A stretch of DNA of 64,000 bases from Flaviflexus massiliensis (GCF_001375495.1 NZ_LN831058.1:578768-642767); one strand, 5' to 3'; numbered from the stretch's first letter, positions 18,372 to 27,930 are shown. The notes: a model not told the origin generated them from the sequence alone. Translations and numbers: made by a program.

Positions 18372-19208
18372 CTATGCATCCCGACGTTTGATGGAAATGG
18401 CACCGAGAACAATGAAGATCACGGTGTAGATAGCCAGCACTCCGAGGGCCACATTCGGGTCGAGGGAATCCGAGCTCATAATCGACACCGGGTCCACATC
18501 CCCATCACGCGGGGCGATCGCGGCAGTCATGACATTGATCGGAAAGTAGGGACGCAGGTTCTCGATGAAGTCGAGGGGGATGAGTTCGATAATCGGCAGG
18601 ATCAGGACGAGACCGAACATGGTGGTGATGGTGCCAACCGTGGAACGCATGACCGCGCCGAGGGCGGCGGACATGACCGCACCCATGACGAGCACAAGGA
18701 CACAGATGAGGACGCTGAGCCAGAACGTAGCATCGTCCAGTGGGAGCGAGATGATTGAGCCACTCAAAACGCCCTGGATGAGGAGGACTGCAAGGATGAG
18801 AATGACCCCGGTTACTGCCGCCCAGAACACCGCGAGGACAGCCAGCTTCGAGCCGAAGAATGCGAGTCGTGACCGGCTAGCCAGGAGCGAGGTTTGGATC
18901 GTGTTATGCGAATATTCGGACGTCATGACCATCGTGCCAAACGAGATTCCAAACAGGAGTAGCAGCTGGAACAGGTTGGTGACCATGTAGGAGCTGCCGA
19001 ACATCTCGAGTCGGCTAGTTTCGGGGAAGCTTTCGCTCACGTCCTTTGCCGACTGGGCGACGAAGAAGGCGATTAGCAGATAGAGGAGTCCCGCAACGAT
19101 TGAGAGAGCCCAGGTGGAGCGGAGGCTCGTGAGCTTTCGGAGCTCGGACCGCATGAGTCGCATGGGAGTGGGGCGGTACCGCTGGGGTTGGGCCATCGTG
19201 GTGCTCAT
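18372..19208 (-). CDS. ABC-2 type transporter permease
   Basis: A 278-residue protein with six hydrophobic segments: one near residue 35, then pairs around 80-110, 120-145 and 160-195, and the last at the end. It follows the ABC-2 permease pattern (VMTSEYSHNTIQTSLLASRSR, the loop before the second helix, is typical). It pairs with the ATPase, whose stop overlaps its start by 4 bases. The N-terminal stretch RPTPMRLMRSELRKL is the common cytoplasmic start of such permeases. Substrate is unknown; this half-transporter type often exports peptides, lipids or drugs. Confidence 0.85.
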   Translation of the reverse strand: MSTTMAQPQRYRPTPMRLMRSELRKLTSLRSTWALSIVAGLLYLLIAFFVAQSAKDVSESFPETSRLEMFGSSYMVTNLFQLLLLFGISFGTMVMTSEYSHNTIQTSLLASRSRLAFFGSKLAVLAVFWAAVTGVILILAVLLIQGVLSGSIISLPLDDATFWLSVLICVLVLVMGAVMSAALGAVMRSTVGTITTMFGLVLILPIIELIPLDFIENLRPYFPINVMTAAIAPRDGDVDPVSIMSSDSLDPNVALGVLAIYTVIFIVLGAISIKRRDA

Positions 19209-20119
19209 CGGTTTCCTCCAGCCCGGAACTCGACGGCCTGACCCGTGAGCTCCATAAAGACATCCTCAAGTGAGGAGTGCAGGGTGGTGAGTTCGTGAAT
19301 TTCGAGCCCGGCCACGTGGAGTGCGTGACCAACCTCGGCAGAGGTACGTCCCTGAATAAGAAGAACGTCCCCGTTTTCGCTGCGCTCTAGTCGCGGCTGC
19401 AGCTGGTTCAGTGCCTCACCCATGGCACCCAGGTCCGGTCCCGAGACGCGCACGGTCGTATGCCCGGCAGATTCGGTGAACTGCTTGATCGGTCCCGAAG
19501 CAATGAGCCTGCCGTTTCCGATGACCACGAGATTGGTTGCGGTCATCGCCATCTCCGACATGAGGTGGGAGGAGATGAGGACGGTGCCGCCGATCCTCGC
19601 GTGGTTTTTCACGAGGTCACGAACCCAGCGCACACCGTCAGGGTCAAGCCCGTTGACCGGCTCATCGAGGAGGAGGTACTCGGGATTACCCATCATGGCT
19701 GTTGCAATGCCGAGGCGCTGCCCCATGCCGAGCGAAAAGCCTTTGACCTTCTTGTCAGCCACGCCCGATAGGCCCGTCATGTCCAAGATCTCGGACACCC
19801 GCGAGCGCGGGAAGCCATGCGTCTCTGCTACGACGGTGAGGTGCTGTTTGGCGGTGCGAGCCGGATGGAATGCCTTCGCATCCAGGAGCGCACCCACCGT
19901 GGTGAGAGGGCTGTCCAGCTGGCTGTAGTGGACGCCCTTGATGAGGGCGCGTCCCTGGGTTGGCGAATCGAGTCCCACCATGCAGCGCATGGTGGTCGAT
20001 TTGCCCGACCCGTTAGGGCCGAGGAACCCGGTCACTTGACCGGAGGGCACGGTGAAAGACAGCTGCTCGGTTGCTGTCTTTTTGCCGTACCTCTTCGTAA
20101 GGTTTTCTACGGTGATCAT
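19205..20119 (-). CDS. ABC transporter ATP-binding protein
   Basis: Started at ATG 20119 with AAAGGTAG upstream, giving 304 residues; this is where the family begins (MITVENLTKRYG). Walker A is GPNGSGKST, the signature is FSLGMGQRLGI, and Walker B leads into LLDEPVNGLDPDG. The C-terminal 70 residues (about 235-304) are the usual extension of ABC-2-type ATPases. It is the first gene of a two-gene operon with the permease. It is likely an exporter for an antibiotic-like or lantibiotic-like substrate in the Bcr/Nat group, but substrate is inference. Confidence 0.9.
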   Translation of the reverse strand: MITVENLTKRYGKKTATEQLSFTVPSGQVTGFLGPNGSGKSTTMRCMVGLDSPTQGRALIKGVHYSQLDSPLTTVGALLDAKAFHPARTAKQHLTVVAETHGFPRSRVSEILDMTGLSGVADKKVKGFSLGMGQRLGIATAMMGNPEYLLLDEPVNGLDPDGVRWVRDLVKNHARIGGTVLISSHLMSEMAMTATNLVVIGNGRLIASGPIKQFTESAGHTTVRVSGPDLGAMGEALNQLQPRLERSENGDVLLIQGRTSAEVGHALHVAGLEIHELTTLHSSLEDVFMELTGQAVEFRAGGNR

Positions 20120-20303
20120 GTCTACCTTTCGCGGATTCGATTTAACTGTAGAACCTCGATCACGCATTCGACGACCCGTGGAGAAGATATTCGGGGTAAC
20201 ACCAGGGATACCCTGATGTGCACGGCCGGGGAGGGCTCCCCCGCTGGTCTCAGAACCCCTTTTCGTCGAGCGTTTGGTACCTGCCGCGCACTACTCTAAG
20301 GAC

Positions 20304-21593
20304 GTGCAAACCAACTCCCTCTCACCAGCCCTCGGCTATGCCGGCAGGATCGCGGCCTTTGATATCGCTCGGGGCCTTGCCGTACTCGGAATGTTCATCG
20401 CCCATGTCGGTCCCGAACGCGAGGGGCTAACAGGATGGCTGTTGGGTTTGGCAGATGGGCGGTCCTCGATTCTTTTCGCCACCCTGGCTGGCGTCTCTCT
20501 TGCCATCCTCACGGGCCGTAACGTGCCCTACACGGGGGTGGAGTGGTTGCAGGCGAAGATCCGTATCTATACCAGGGCCGCGATCCTCATTGTCATTGTC
20601 GCGATCCTGTCACTCATGAATGACATTGTTGCTCTCATCCTCGCCCACTATGCGGCCTGGTTTGTGCTTGCGTTGCCGTTCCTCAGGTGGCGGCCACGGA
20701 ACCTTTTCATTGCCGCTGGAGTTTGTTGGCTCCTCGGCCCCATCGTGGCTACGTATTTACCAGCATTCTTTGAGAAGACTGGCATGGATACGATGGGAGG
20801 CCTTTCCGGGTTCCTCATCGAAGCACTCCTGACCGACACCTACGTTGGTGTGGTCTACATGGGATTCGTGTTTGCCGGTATTGCAATTGGCCGGCTGGAT
20901 CTAACCCAGCGTTCTGTCCCCGGCACCTTGCTTCCTGTCGGTATCAGCCTCGCCATTATTGGCTACGGAGGTGGTTATCTCTCGACCCAGTTCATGCCGC
21001 TGGATGATGGGGCCAATTTTGGCTGGGATAGCACCGGGGCGGGTTATTCGAGCGAGCCAGACACCGCCATCTATGACTGGGCGAGCCCCGACTGGCGTGG
21101 GGATGGCTTCGGACTCGACTGGCTTCCCGGGGTGACCATGCCGGAACCGTATTTCCTCATGGGGGCTGAACCCCATTCGGGAACGATCTGGGAGGCTCTC
21201 GGCTCAGGCGGAACCGCCATCGCCATCATCGCCGCCCTTCTTCTCGGTGGCCCTATCCTCGGCAAGGTCCTCTATCCGATCGCGGCCGTGGGATCGATGT
21301 CGCTGTCCGCCTACTCGTTCCACATCATCGCGATCTGGGCGATCCCCGCCCTTGTCTTCCCGGAATCGATGTGGCCGATGTTCTACCTGCTGCTCGCCGC
21401 CCTGGTCCTGTGCAGCATCTGGCGCTTCACCCTGGGTCGAGGGCCGTTCGAGCTCCTCATGTATCGCGCCTCCCAGAAGGCAACGCGGATCCTTCCCGGG
21501 CCCGGTGATAGTCCGCGACCTGCCGTTGCCAGTGAGCAGTCTCCGCCTCATCAATTTCCCGAAGTACCCGAGCAGGACTCCCAACAGCAATAA
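20304..21593 (+). CDS. DUF418-type multi-pass membrane protein
   Basis: Start GTG 20304 is preferred because CTAAGGA lies close upstream; the frame also opens at 20274. The product is about 429 residues with ten or so hydrophobic segments. It begins RIAAFDIARGLAVLGMF, typical of the heparan N-acetyltransferase/DUF418 superfamily, and ends with WRFTLGRGPFELLMYR, the DUF418 C-terminal signature. Members are likely acyltransferases or transporters of unknown substrate. The last about 45 residues (after residue 384) are an extension past the usual end and overlap the convergent acetyltransferase gene by 137 bases. Confidence 0.8.
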   Translation: MQTNSLSPALGYAGRIAAFDIARGLAVLGMFIAHVGPEREGLTGWLLGLADGRSSILFATLAGVSLAILTGRNVPYTGVEWLQAKIRIYTRAAILIVIVAILSLMNDIVALILAHYAAWFVLALPFLRWRPRNLFIAAGVCWLLGPIVATYLPAFFEKTGMDTMGGLSGFLIEALLTDTYVGVVYMGFVFAGIAIGRLDLTQRSVPGTLLPVGISLAIIGYGGGYLSTQFMPLDDGANFGWDSTGAGYSSEPDTAIYDWASPDWRGDGFGLDWLPGVTMPEPYFLMGAEPHSGTIWEALGSGGTAIAIIAALLLGGPILGKVLYPIAAVGSMSLSAYSFHIIAIWAIPALVFPESMWPMFYLLLAALVLCSIWRFTLGRGPFELLMYRASQKATRILPGPGDSPRPAVASEQSPPHQFPEVPEQDSQQQ

Positions 21594-22111
21594 CTCCGGA
21601 CGGAGTGTCTTTCGTTACGACCGAGTTGGAACCAATGACCGTGTCGTGACCGATGGTCACGCCCGGGTTGACGACAACGTGAGCGCCGAGCCACACATTG
21701 TCGCCGATGGTAATGGGGGAGTTGATTTCGTATCCCCCGATCCGTTCCATCGGCGAGATGGGATGTGATGCGGTTACGAGCGTGACGCGGGGTCCGATCA
21801 TGCAGTTATCTCCGATCGTCACCCGTGCACCGACCAACACGATCAGGCCCATGTTCGCGTAAAAGTTTTCTCCCACGTACGTGTTCCACCCGTAGTCGAA
21901 GCCGATCGTGGGTGTCATCGTGCACTGCTTGCCACGTGACCCGAGCAGTTCGTGAAGGATCTCGTCCCTCCGTTTGGCGTCCACTGCCCACGTTGTATTC
22001 GGTCGTGAGTTTCTGTGTGTTCTCTAGTAGCGCACCATTGTTCGCATCAAACTGGAAGAGCTCTCCTGCCAGCATTTTGCGGACATTGAACGAGTTTGCC
22101 GGGTCTGCCAT
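21457..22111 (-). pseudogene. Sugar/maltose O-acetyltransferase (left-handed beta-helix), frameshifted
   Basis: From ATG 22111 (CAGGAG upstream) the frame reads MADPANSFNVRKMLAGELF, then LLENTQKLTTEYN, the Mac domain of the Maa family. Around 21990-22000 it leaves frame. The C-terminal part continues in another frame: VDAKRRDEILHELLGSRG, then a hexapeptide-repeat domain (ITIGDNVWLGAHVVVNPGVTIG) ending RVLREIDE. No ribosome site precedes the internal GTG, so a single one-base change near the GGG run is likelier than two genes. Intact members acetylate sugar hydroxyls from acetyl-CoA. The end overlaps the DUF418 gene. Confidence 0.75.
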
Positions 22112-22160
22112 GTTTGCTCCTGCACTCGACATCGGTTCCCCATCCTAGGAATATTGTGGC

Positions 22161-22640
22161 ATGACAACTTCAGCAGTCTCTTTCCTTCAGGCCTCTGGTA
22201 AGCCCTTCCGCACCTACGAGACCCAGATCGAAGGGATCGACTTCTCGACGATCGATATCGGCGCGTATTTCGCGGAGCAGATGGGGATGCCGGGGGAGAA
22301 AGTGTACAAGTCGCTGATCGCCAAAGCCCAGGGACAGCTGGTTATGGGCCTTGTTCCCGTCACCCGGAAGATTTCCCTCAAGCAGCTTGCTTTGGCGGTG
22401 GACAAGAAGAAGGCGACCATGGTTGCCCCTGCCGAAGCCGAGGAACTCTCCGGTTCTGTCATTGGCGGGATCTCGCCCTTCGGGTTGAAGACGGACATGC
22501 CCGTTGTGATCGACAAGGGCGCGTTCGCTCACCCAACCATTGCCGTCTCGGGCGGCAGCCGGGAACTCAAGGTCGAAGTAACACCAACCGATGTTGTTGA
22601 GCTCGTTGGTGCCATCGTTGCCGATATCGCAATCGACTAA
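22161..22640 (+). CDS. ybaK: Cys-tRNA(Pro)/aminoacyl-tRNA deacylase, YbaK family
   Basis: A 159-residue protein of the YbaK/EbsC family. The conserved regions VYKSLIAKAQGQLVMGLVPV, RKISLKQLALAV and PFGLKTDMPVVIDKG are present in order, with the editing-site lysine in YKSLIA. YbaK hydrolyses Cys mischarged on tRNA-Pro. It is monocistronic, with nrdE convergent and a shared hairpin between. Confidence 0.92.
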   Translation: MTTSAVSFLQASGKPFRTYETQIEGIDFSTIDIGAYFAEQMGMPGEKVYKSLIAKAQGQLVMGLVPVTRKISLKQLALAVDKKKATMVAPAEAEELSGSVIGGISPFGLKTDMPVVIDKGAFAHPTIAVSGGSRELKVEVTPTDVVELVGAIVADIAID

Positions 22641-22702
22641 CGCGACAAAAGGGTATCTACAGTTCAGCCACGTGATGCTTCTTGTGGCTTGATATAGGGA
22701 AA

Positions 22703-22734
22703 AAGGTGGGGCCGGTTAATACCGGCCCCACCTT
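22703..22734. terminator. Strong bidirectional terminator between ybaK and nrdHIE
   Basis: AAGGTGGGGCCGGT (22703-22716) pairs perfectly with ACCGGCCCCACCTT (22721-22734), 14 bp with a TAAT loop. Minus strand: TTTTTCCC follows, so it mainly serves the nrdHIE operon. Confidence 0.9.
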
Positions 22735-22780
22735 CGTCTTAATACTCCACGCTAGTTTCTAGCGAGGCCGCCGCGGCGGG

Positions 22781-24928
22781 TTAGAGCATGCAGGAGACGC
22801 AGCCCTCCACCTCGGTGCCCTCGAGGGCGGCCTGTCGGATACGCATGTAGTAGAGCGACTTGATGCCCTTGCGCCATGCGTAGATGTAGTTCCTGTTCAC
22901 GTCACGGGTGGTGACCGTGTCGGGGTAGAACAGGGTGAGCGACAGTCCCTGGTCGACGTGCTGGGTTGCGACGGCGTAGGTGTCGATGATCGCCTCGGGC
23001 CCAATCTCGTACGCGTCCTTGTAGTACTCCAGATTGTCGTTGGTCATGTAGGGAGCGGGGTAGTAGACGCGTCCCAGCTTGCCTTCCTTACGGATCTCGA
23101 TCTTGGAGACGATCGGGTGAATCGACGAGGTGGAGTGGTTGATGTAGGAGATCGAACCGGTCGGGGGAACGGCCTGCAGGTTCTGGTTGTAGATACCGTG
23201 CTCCATGACCGATGACTTGAGGGCTTCCCAATCCGCCTGGGTGGGGATGTGGATGTCCTTGAAGAGCTCCTTGACGCGCTCGGTCTTGGGTGCCCACTCC
23301 TGCTCAACGTATTTCGTGAAGAACTTGCCGGAAGCGTAGTCGGACTTCTCGAAGTTGTGGAACGCCTGCTTCTTCTCGATCGCGAGCTTGTTCGACTCGG
23401 TGAGAGCGTGGAACAGGACCGTGTAGAAGTAGATGTTCGTGAAATCGAGTGCCTCTTCGGAACCGTAGTGGATCCGCTCGCGACCGAGGAAGCCGTGGAG
23501 GTTCATCTGGCCGAGCCCGATGGCGTGCGAGAGCCTGTTGCCCTTCTCGATCGAGGGAACGGACGAGATGTCCGACTCTTCCGAGACCGCGGTCAGCGCG
23601 CGGATCGCGGTGCCGATGGTCTTGCCGAAGTCGGGCGAGTCCATGGTCTTCGCAATGTTGAGCGAACCGAGGTTGCAGGAAATGTCCTTACCAACCTGGT
23701 CGTAGGACAGGTCCGCGTTGTAGGTGGAAGGCTCGGATACCTGGAGGATCTCGGAGCACAGGTTCGACATGGAGATGCGTCCGTCGATCGGGTTGGCTCG
23801 GTTCACCGTGTCTTCGAACACGATGTAGGGATACCCGGATTCGAACTGGATCTCTGCGATTGTCTGGAAGAACTGGCGGGCGTTGATCTTGGTCTTCTTG
23901 ATCCGCTTGTCCGCAACCATTTCTTCGTACTTCTCAGTAACGGAGATGTCGGAGAAGGGCTTGCCGTAGACGCGCTCCACGTCGTAGGGCGAGAACAGGT
24001 ACATGTCCTCGTTGCGCTTGGCGAGCTCAAAGGTCACGTCCGGAATGACAACACCAAGCGACAGGGTCTTGATCCTGATCTTCTCGTCAGCGTTTTCACG
24101 CTTCGTGTCGAGGAAACGCATGATGTCGGGGTGGTGTGCGCTGAGGTAGACAGCGCCCGCACCCTGGCGTGCACCGAGCTGGTTCGCGTAGGAGAAGGAG
24201 TCCTCCAGCAGCTTCATGACGGGAATGATGCCCGAAGACTGGTTCTGGATCTTCTTGATCGGAGCACCCTGCTCACGGAGGTTTGTGAGGTTGAGGGCAA
24301 CGCCACCGCCGCGCTTGGAGAGCTGCAGGGAGGAGTTGATGGCGCGGGAGATGGACTCCATGTTGTCTTCGATGCGGAGCAGGAAACAGGAGACGAGCTC
24401 GCCGCGCTGCTTCTTGCCAGCATTGAGGAAGGTCGGGGTGGCGGGCTGGAAGCGACCCGAGATAACTTCGTCCACGATCGACATGACTTCGTCCCTGTTG
24501 CCCTTCGCGAGGGTGAGTGCCACCATGGCGACCCGGTCCTCGAAGCGCTCCAGGTAACGCTTACCGTCGAAGGTTTTGAGGGTGTACGAGGTGTAGTACT
24601 TGTATGCACCGAGGAAGGTGGAGAAGCGGAACTTGTACGAGTAGGCGCGCTTGAACGTGGACTTGATGAAGTCGAAGTCGTACTGGTCGAGCACTTCCTG
24701 CTCGTAGTATCCCTCTTCCACCAGGTAGTCGAGCTTTTCCTTCAGCGAGTGGAAGAACACCGTGTTCTGGTTGACGTGCTGGAGGAAGTACTGGCGGGTA
24801 GCTTCGCGGTCGGCATGGAACTGAATCTGGCCGTCAGCGTCGTAAAGGTTGAGCTGTGCGTTGAGCGAGTGGTAGTTGACCTGGGGCTCCAGTGTCTCTA
24901 GACCCGTATCTGTGAGAGTTGTTCCCAA
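22781..24928 (-). CDS. nrdE: Class Ib ribonucleotide reductase alpha subunit NrdE
   Basis: 715 residues, the normal NrdE length. The active-site block is present: ELVSCFLL and NLCSEI with the thiyl/redox cysteines, SCNLGSLN, and a C-terminal CVSCML whose two cysteines are reduced by NrdH. It catalyses reduction of ribonucleoside diphosphates with NrdF. The start appears to be a rare TTG (24928) with GGAAGAG upstream; this overlaps the nrdI end by 31 bases, consistent with translational coupling. It is the last gene of nrdHIE. Confidence 0.97.
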   Translation of the reverse strand: MGTTLTDTGLETLEPQVNYHSLNAQLNLYDADGQIQFHADREATRQYFLQHVNQNTVFFHSLKEKLDYLVEEGYYEQEVLDQYDFDFIKSTFKRAYSYKFRFSTFLGAYKYYTSYTLKTFDGKRYLERFEDRVAMVALTLAKGNRDEVMSIVDEVISGRFQPATPTFLNAGKKQRGELVSCFLLRIEDNMESISRAINSSLQLSKRGGGVALNLTNLREQGAPIKKIQNQSSGIIPVMKLLEDSFSYANQLGARQGAGAVYLSAHHPDIMRFLDTKRENADEKIRIKTLSLGVVIPDVTFELAKRNEDMYLFSPYDVERVYGKPFSDISVTEKYEEMVADKRIKKTKINARQFFQTIAEIQFESGYPYIVFEDTVNRANPIDGRISMSNLCSEILQVSEPSTYNADLSYDQVGKDISCNLGSLNIAKTMDSPDFGKTIGTAIRALTAVSEESDISSVPSIEKGNRLSHAIGLGQMNLHGFLGRERIHYGSEEALDFTNIYFYTVLFHALTESNKLAIEKKQAFHNFEKSDYASGKFFTKYVEQEWAPKTERVKELFKDIHIPTQADWEALKSSVMEHGIYNQNLQAVPPTGSISYINHSTSSIHPIVSKIEIRKEGKLGRVYYPAPYMTNDNLEYYKDAYEIGPEAIIDTYAVATQHVDQGLSLTLFYPDTVTTRDVNRNYIYAWRKGIKSLYYMRIRQAALEGTEVEGCVSCML

Positions 24929-25314
24929 AACTCTTCCAATCCTTTTCTGACCTTGGCGACGTCATCTTGCGTGCCAAAGAGTTCGAACTTGTACATGTGG
25001 GGGACCTGGCACTTGGCTGAGATGATGTCTCCCGCTAGGCAATAGGCTTTGCCGAAGTTTGTGTTCCCTGCTGAGATAACTCCGCGAATGAGAGACCGGT
25101 TGTGCTCGTTGTTCAGGAATTTGATGACCTGCTTGGGGACGGCGCCCCGGTTGTTGCCACCACCGTAGGTTGGGACGATCAAGACGTATTCGTCATCCAC
25201 GATCAGGTCCGGTTCGGCTCTGCGGATCGGTATGCGCTGCGCATCCATCTCCAGCTTCTTCACGAATCGGTCCGTGTTGTTCGTGACCGATGAAAAATAA
25301 ACGATCTGTGCCAC
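24898..25314 (-). CDS. nrdI: NrdI flavodoxin-like ribonucleotide reductase maturation factor
   Basis: 138 residues, starting at GTG 25314 with CAGGGAC upstream; the longer frame above it (to 25587) is Arg-rich and runs through nrdH, so it is not used. The fold is flavodoxin-like: [15 protein letters not shown] binds the FMN phosphate, and [18 protein letters not shown] is the second flavin loop. NrdI supplies the superoxide that oxidises the Mn2 centre of NrdF. Third protein partner of the class Ib system. Confidence 0.95.
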   Translation of the reverse strand: MAQIVYFSSVTNNTDRFVKKLEMDAQRIPIRRAEPDLIVDDEYVLIVPTYGGGNNRGAVPKQVIKFLNNEHNRSLIRGVISAGNTNFGKAYCLAGDIISAKCQVPHMYKFELFGTQDDVAKVRKGLEEFWEQLSQIRV

Positions 25315-25373
25315 GTTGTCCCTGTCCTGAGAGGCGGCACCGGGTGCCGGCCCTCCCCTAACGTTCCTTCTCT

Positions 25374-25625
25374 TTAGGCTGTCAGTGCCGAGTCGGCCTG
25401 AGCTGCAACCAGTGCCTTGATCTTGTCCGGGCGGAACCCTGCCCAGTGATCTCCACCTGCCATGACGACGGGTGCCTGCTGGTATCCGAGCGCCTTCACC
25501 GACTCCAGTGCCTCTGCGTCTTCCGTCAGGTCGACGGTCTCGTAGGGCAGGCCGGCCTTGTTGAGGGCTCGAGTGGTGGCGTTGCACTGCACACAGGACG
25601 GCTTCGTGTAGACGGTGATTGTCAT
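25374..25625 (-). CDS. nrdH: NrdH glutaredoxin-like electron donor
   Basis: 83 residues with the redox motif CVQC near residue 11-14 ([14 protein letters not shown]) and the trxB-binding region further on ([21 protein letters not shown]). It passes electrons from thioredoxin reductase to NrdE. CVQC is the common NrdH motif. First gene of nrdHIE; the ribosome site AGGAGAG is strong. Thioredoxin reductase (trxB) is also in the window. Confidence 0.97.
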   Translation of the reverse strand: MTITVYTKPSCVQCNATTRALNKAGLPYETVDLTEDAEALESVKALGYQQAPVVMAGGDHWAGFRPDKIKALVAAQADSALTA

Positions 25626-25735
25626 GGTGCTCTCCTATTTGTTGTCTCTAGTTTTTCGTTTCTTCTGTGACTGCGCTGGTCACCTGCCCAACCCCTTGCG
25701 GGGCCGCCACGGATACCAACGCGCCTCGACCTCCG

Positions 25736-25780
25736 ACACTACACCTTGTGTCATTTCTGTGGAACACCACTAGATGGTGT
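25736..25780 (-). promoter_or_regulatory. Candidate NrdR boxes upstream of nrdHIE
   Basis: ACACTACACCTTGTGT (25736-25751) matches 13 of 16 positions of the NrdR-box consensus acaCwAtATaTwgtgt. The second, ACACCA-CTAGA-TGGTGT (25764-25780), is a perfect 6-bp inverted repeat with a 5-base spacer, a weaker NrdR match. Their centres are about 28 bases apart, near the usual two-box arrangement of this ATP/dATP-sensing repressor. nrdR itself is not in the window. They lie 111-155 bases above nrdH. Confidence 0.5.
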
Positions 25781-25851
25781 GTTTCGTCGCGATACTCACG
25801 AACACTCTGTGGACTGATCGGTGGAAAGGTAATGGGTAGTTGTGTACGGGC

Positions 25852-26035
25852 GGTGGATAACTCCTCAACCCCTAAAATGGAGCGGTTCGTTTTTCTGCCA
25901 GTAGCTGATTAGTGTCGAACAGGTTCGCACCATTCTCGCCCCAAGGTCGGACAAAACTTCCCTGAAAGTTGGCGATCAGATTATCCACAGGCATGTGGAC
26001 AAATATCCCCAAGAGTTATCCACGGGTGTGGATAA
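25852..26035. promoter_or_regulatory. Cluster of five DnaA boxes in two inverted pairs
   Basis: Sites: TTATCCACC on the minus strand (25852-25860); TTATCCACA plus (25981-25989); TTGTCCACA minus (25994-26002); TTATCCACG plus (26016-26024); TTATCCACA minus (26027-26035). The last four form two convergent pairs with 4- and 2-base spacers, offset from each other by 33-35 bases. TTGTCCACA is the actinobacterial consensus. The cluster is upstream of nrdHIE and far from the expected oriC. It could regulate nrdHIE, titrate DnaA (datA-like) or rejuvenate it (DARS-like). Confidence 0.7.
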
Positions 26036-26078
26036 GGCGGATAAATCTACGAAAATGTTGGTGGCGTACACCACAGAT

Positions 26079-26444
26079 TTACGGCGTGTTCTCGTCATCG
26101 GCGTGTTGGGCCGCCCTGCTGGCGCGGACAACCTGGAAGCCGGAGATGCCGAACATGGCGATGACGGCGAACCCGCCAAACACGAGGTATAGCGGGGATG
26201 TTGGGGAGTAAACAGCGAAACCTGCAACTCCGCAAATAATGCAGATGGCGCCCTGAATGTAGGAAAGGGAGGCTGCCGCACGGTTGCCCGCGACCCAGGC
26301 TTTCGGAGAGGCCGTTGTCGCCCTGGTCCGGGTTCCGAAACTCGAGTTCTTTGGCAGAGTTCCGTTAGTCTGTCTGTAACCGATGTAGAGCAGGCCGATG
26401 CCGGTCAGCGCTAACAGCACACAAACAATTTCGCCCAGGCTCAC
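26079..26444 (-). CDS. SdpI-like small membrane protein
   Basis: 121 residues starting at GTG 26444 with GGAGGAAAA just upstream. Three transmembrane segments are present: near residues 4-24, 58-80 and 86-104. Between the first two is SFGTRTRATTASPKAWVAGNRAA, the conserved loop of the SdpI/YfhL family, where SdpI is the immunity protein to the cannibalism toxin SdpC in Bacillus. In Actinobacteria these are usually single copies with unknown role and no toxin nearby. It lies upstream of nrdHIE. Confidence 0.75.
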   Translation of the reverse strand: MSLGEIVCVLLALTGIGLLYIGYRQTNGTLPKNSSFGTRTRATTASPKAWVAGNRAAASLSYIQGAICIICGVAGFAVYSPTSPLYLVFGGFAVIAMFGISGFQVVRASRAAQHADDENTP

Positions 26445-26606
26445 TTTTCCTCCACTGCAGGCTCGTCTACCAAAACGTTACCTCACAGGAATGGGTGAGG
26501 CCGGGCACAGTTGGTATTGTGATCTTGGAGATTCCATCAGAACAATCATCCCTCCTGCATAACCACCGGCGGTACGGCAGGGAATGAAAATTAATAAGGA
26601 GAGTTC

Positions 26607-27896
26607 ATGAGCGAGATCGCAAAGCTCATTCTCGACGGCAAGGAATACGACCTTCCAGTCATTACCGGCTCCATGGGAGAGAAGGGCATCGACATCAGCG
26701 CTCTTCGTTCCACGACCGGGCACATCACACTCGACGACGGCTACGGAAACACCGGGTCATGCCGCTCGGATGTTACCTTCATCGATGGCGAGCAGGGCAT
26801 CCTTCGCTACCGCGGCTACCCCATTGAAGAGATTGCCGAAAAGTCCAGCTTCATTGAGGCCGCATACCTCGTGATCTTCGGCAAGCTCTGCACCGAAGAG
26901 GAACGCGACTACTTCGCGAAGCGCCTCGCCGAGAACGCCCCGCTGCACCAGTCGATGATGAAGCACTTCGATGGCTACGGCTCGAACGGTCAGCCGATGG
27001 CGGTCCTGTCCGCCATGGTGAACTCTCTGACGGCCTACGATCCACAGGTCATGAACCCCAGCAACGAGGATGACATCCTCGAGGCTGCCGCGACCCTCAT
27101 GTCCAAGGTGCGCACGATTGCTGCCGCGTCCTACAAGACGACAATCGGTGAGCCAATCATGTACCCGCGTGCGGACCTCAAGTACGTGGAGAACTTCCTC
27201 CACCTGATGTTCTCCACCCCCACCCACGACTACGAGCCCACCCCCGAGATCGTCCGGGCTCTCAACATGTTCCTTGTGCTCCACGCGGACCACGAACAGA
27301 ACTGCTCCACCTCAACGGTCCGCATGGTTGCCTCCTCCAAGGCCAACATGTTTGCCTCCGCTTCCGCAGGTATCTCCGCTCTCTGGGGCCCCCTCCACGG
27401 TGGCGCCAACGTCGCGGTTATCGAGATGCTGCAGAAGATTCAGGACGAGGGCATTGATCCAGCCAAGTTCATGGACGAGGTCAAGAACAAGGAATCGGGC
27501 CGCAAGCTCATGGGCTTCGGACACCGCGTCTACAAGAACTTTGACCCCCGCGCCACGATCCTCAAGGGCGCAGCATTCGACATGCTTGAGAAGATGAACA
27601 TCGACGATCCGCTCCTCGATGTCGCACTCAAACTCGAAGAGGTTGCCCTGAAGGACGACTACTTCGTTGAGCGCAAGCTCTACCCGAACGTCGACTTCTA
27701 CTCCGGCATCATTCTCCGTGCCATCGGCATCCCCCTCGACATGTTCACCGTCATGTTCGCCATTGGTCGCATGCCGGGCTGGATCGCGAACTGGAAGGAA
27801 GTTCACGAGGACCCGAAGGCTCGCATCTACCGCCCCCGCCAGATCTACACCGGCGAGGTGGAGCAGACCTGGATCCCCCGCTCCGAGCGCGTCTAA
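26607..27896 (+). CDS. gltA: Citrate synthase
   Basis: 429 residues with the type II hallmarks: LHADHEQNCSTSTVRMVAS (active-site His), GPLHGGAN with the second His, MGFGHRVYKNFDPRA with the third and the substrate-binding arginines, and the catalytic Asp region FYSGIILRAIG. It condenses oxaloacetate and acetyl-CoA. The start ATG 26607 follows AAGGAGAG. It is monocistronic with a terminator. Residues 1-40 contain the NADH-site-like beta region of the family. Confidence 0.97.
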   Translation: MSEIAKLILDGKEYDLPVITGSMGEKGIDISALRSTTGHITLDDGYGNTGSCRSDVTFIDGEQGILRYRGYPIEEIAEKSSFIEAAYLVIFGKLCTEEERDYFAKRLAENAPLHQSMMKHFDGYGSNGQPMAVLSAMVNSLTAYDPQVMNPSNEDDILEAAATLMSKVRTIAAASYKTTIGEPIMYPRADLKYVENFLHLMFSTPTHDYEPTPEIVRALNMFLVLHADHEQNCSTSTVRMVASSKANMFASASAGISALWGPLHGGANVAVIEMLQKIQDEGIDPAKFMDEVKNKESGRKLMGFGHRVYKNFDPRATILKGAAFDMLEKMNIDDPLLDVALKLEEVALKDDYFVERKLYPNVDFYSGIILRAIGIPLDMFTVMFAIGRMPGWIANWKEVHEDPKARIYRPRQIYTGEVEQTWIPRSERV

Positions 27897-27930
27897 TCAC
27901 GCCGGTACGCAGAGCGTTTCAGAAAGACGA

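Noticed and set aside
23249-24901. A 550-residue open frame on the plus strand
   Set aside because: It lies fully antisense to nrdE, whose motifs are unmistakable; long antisense frames are expected in high-GC genes.
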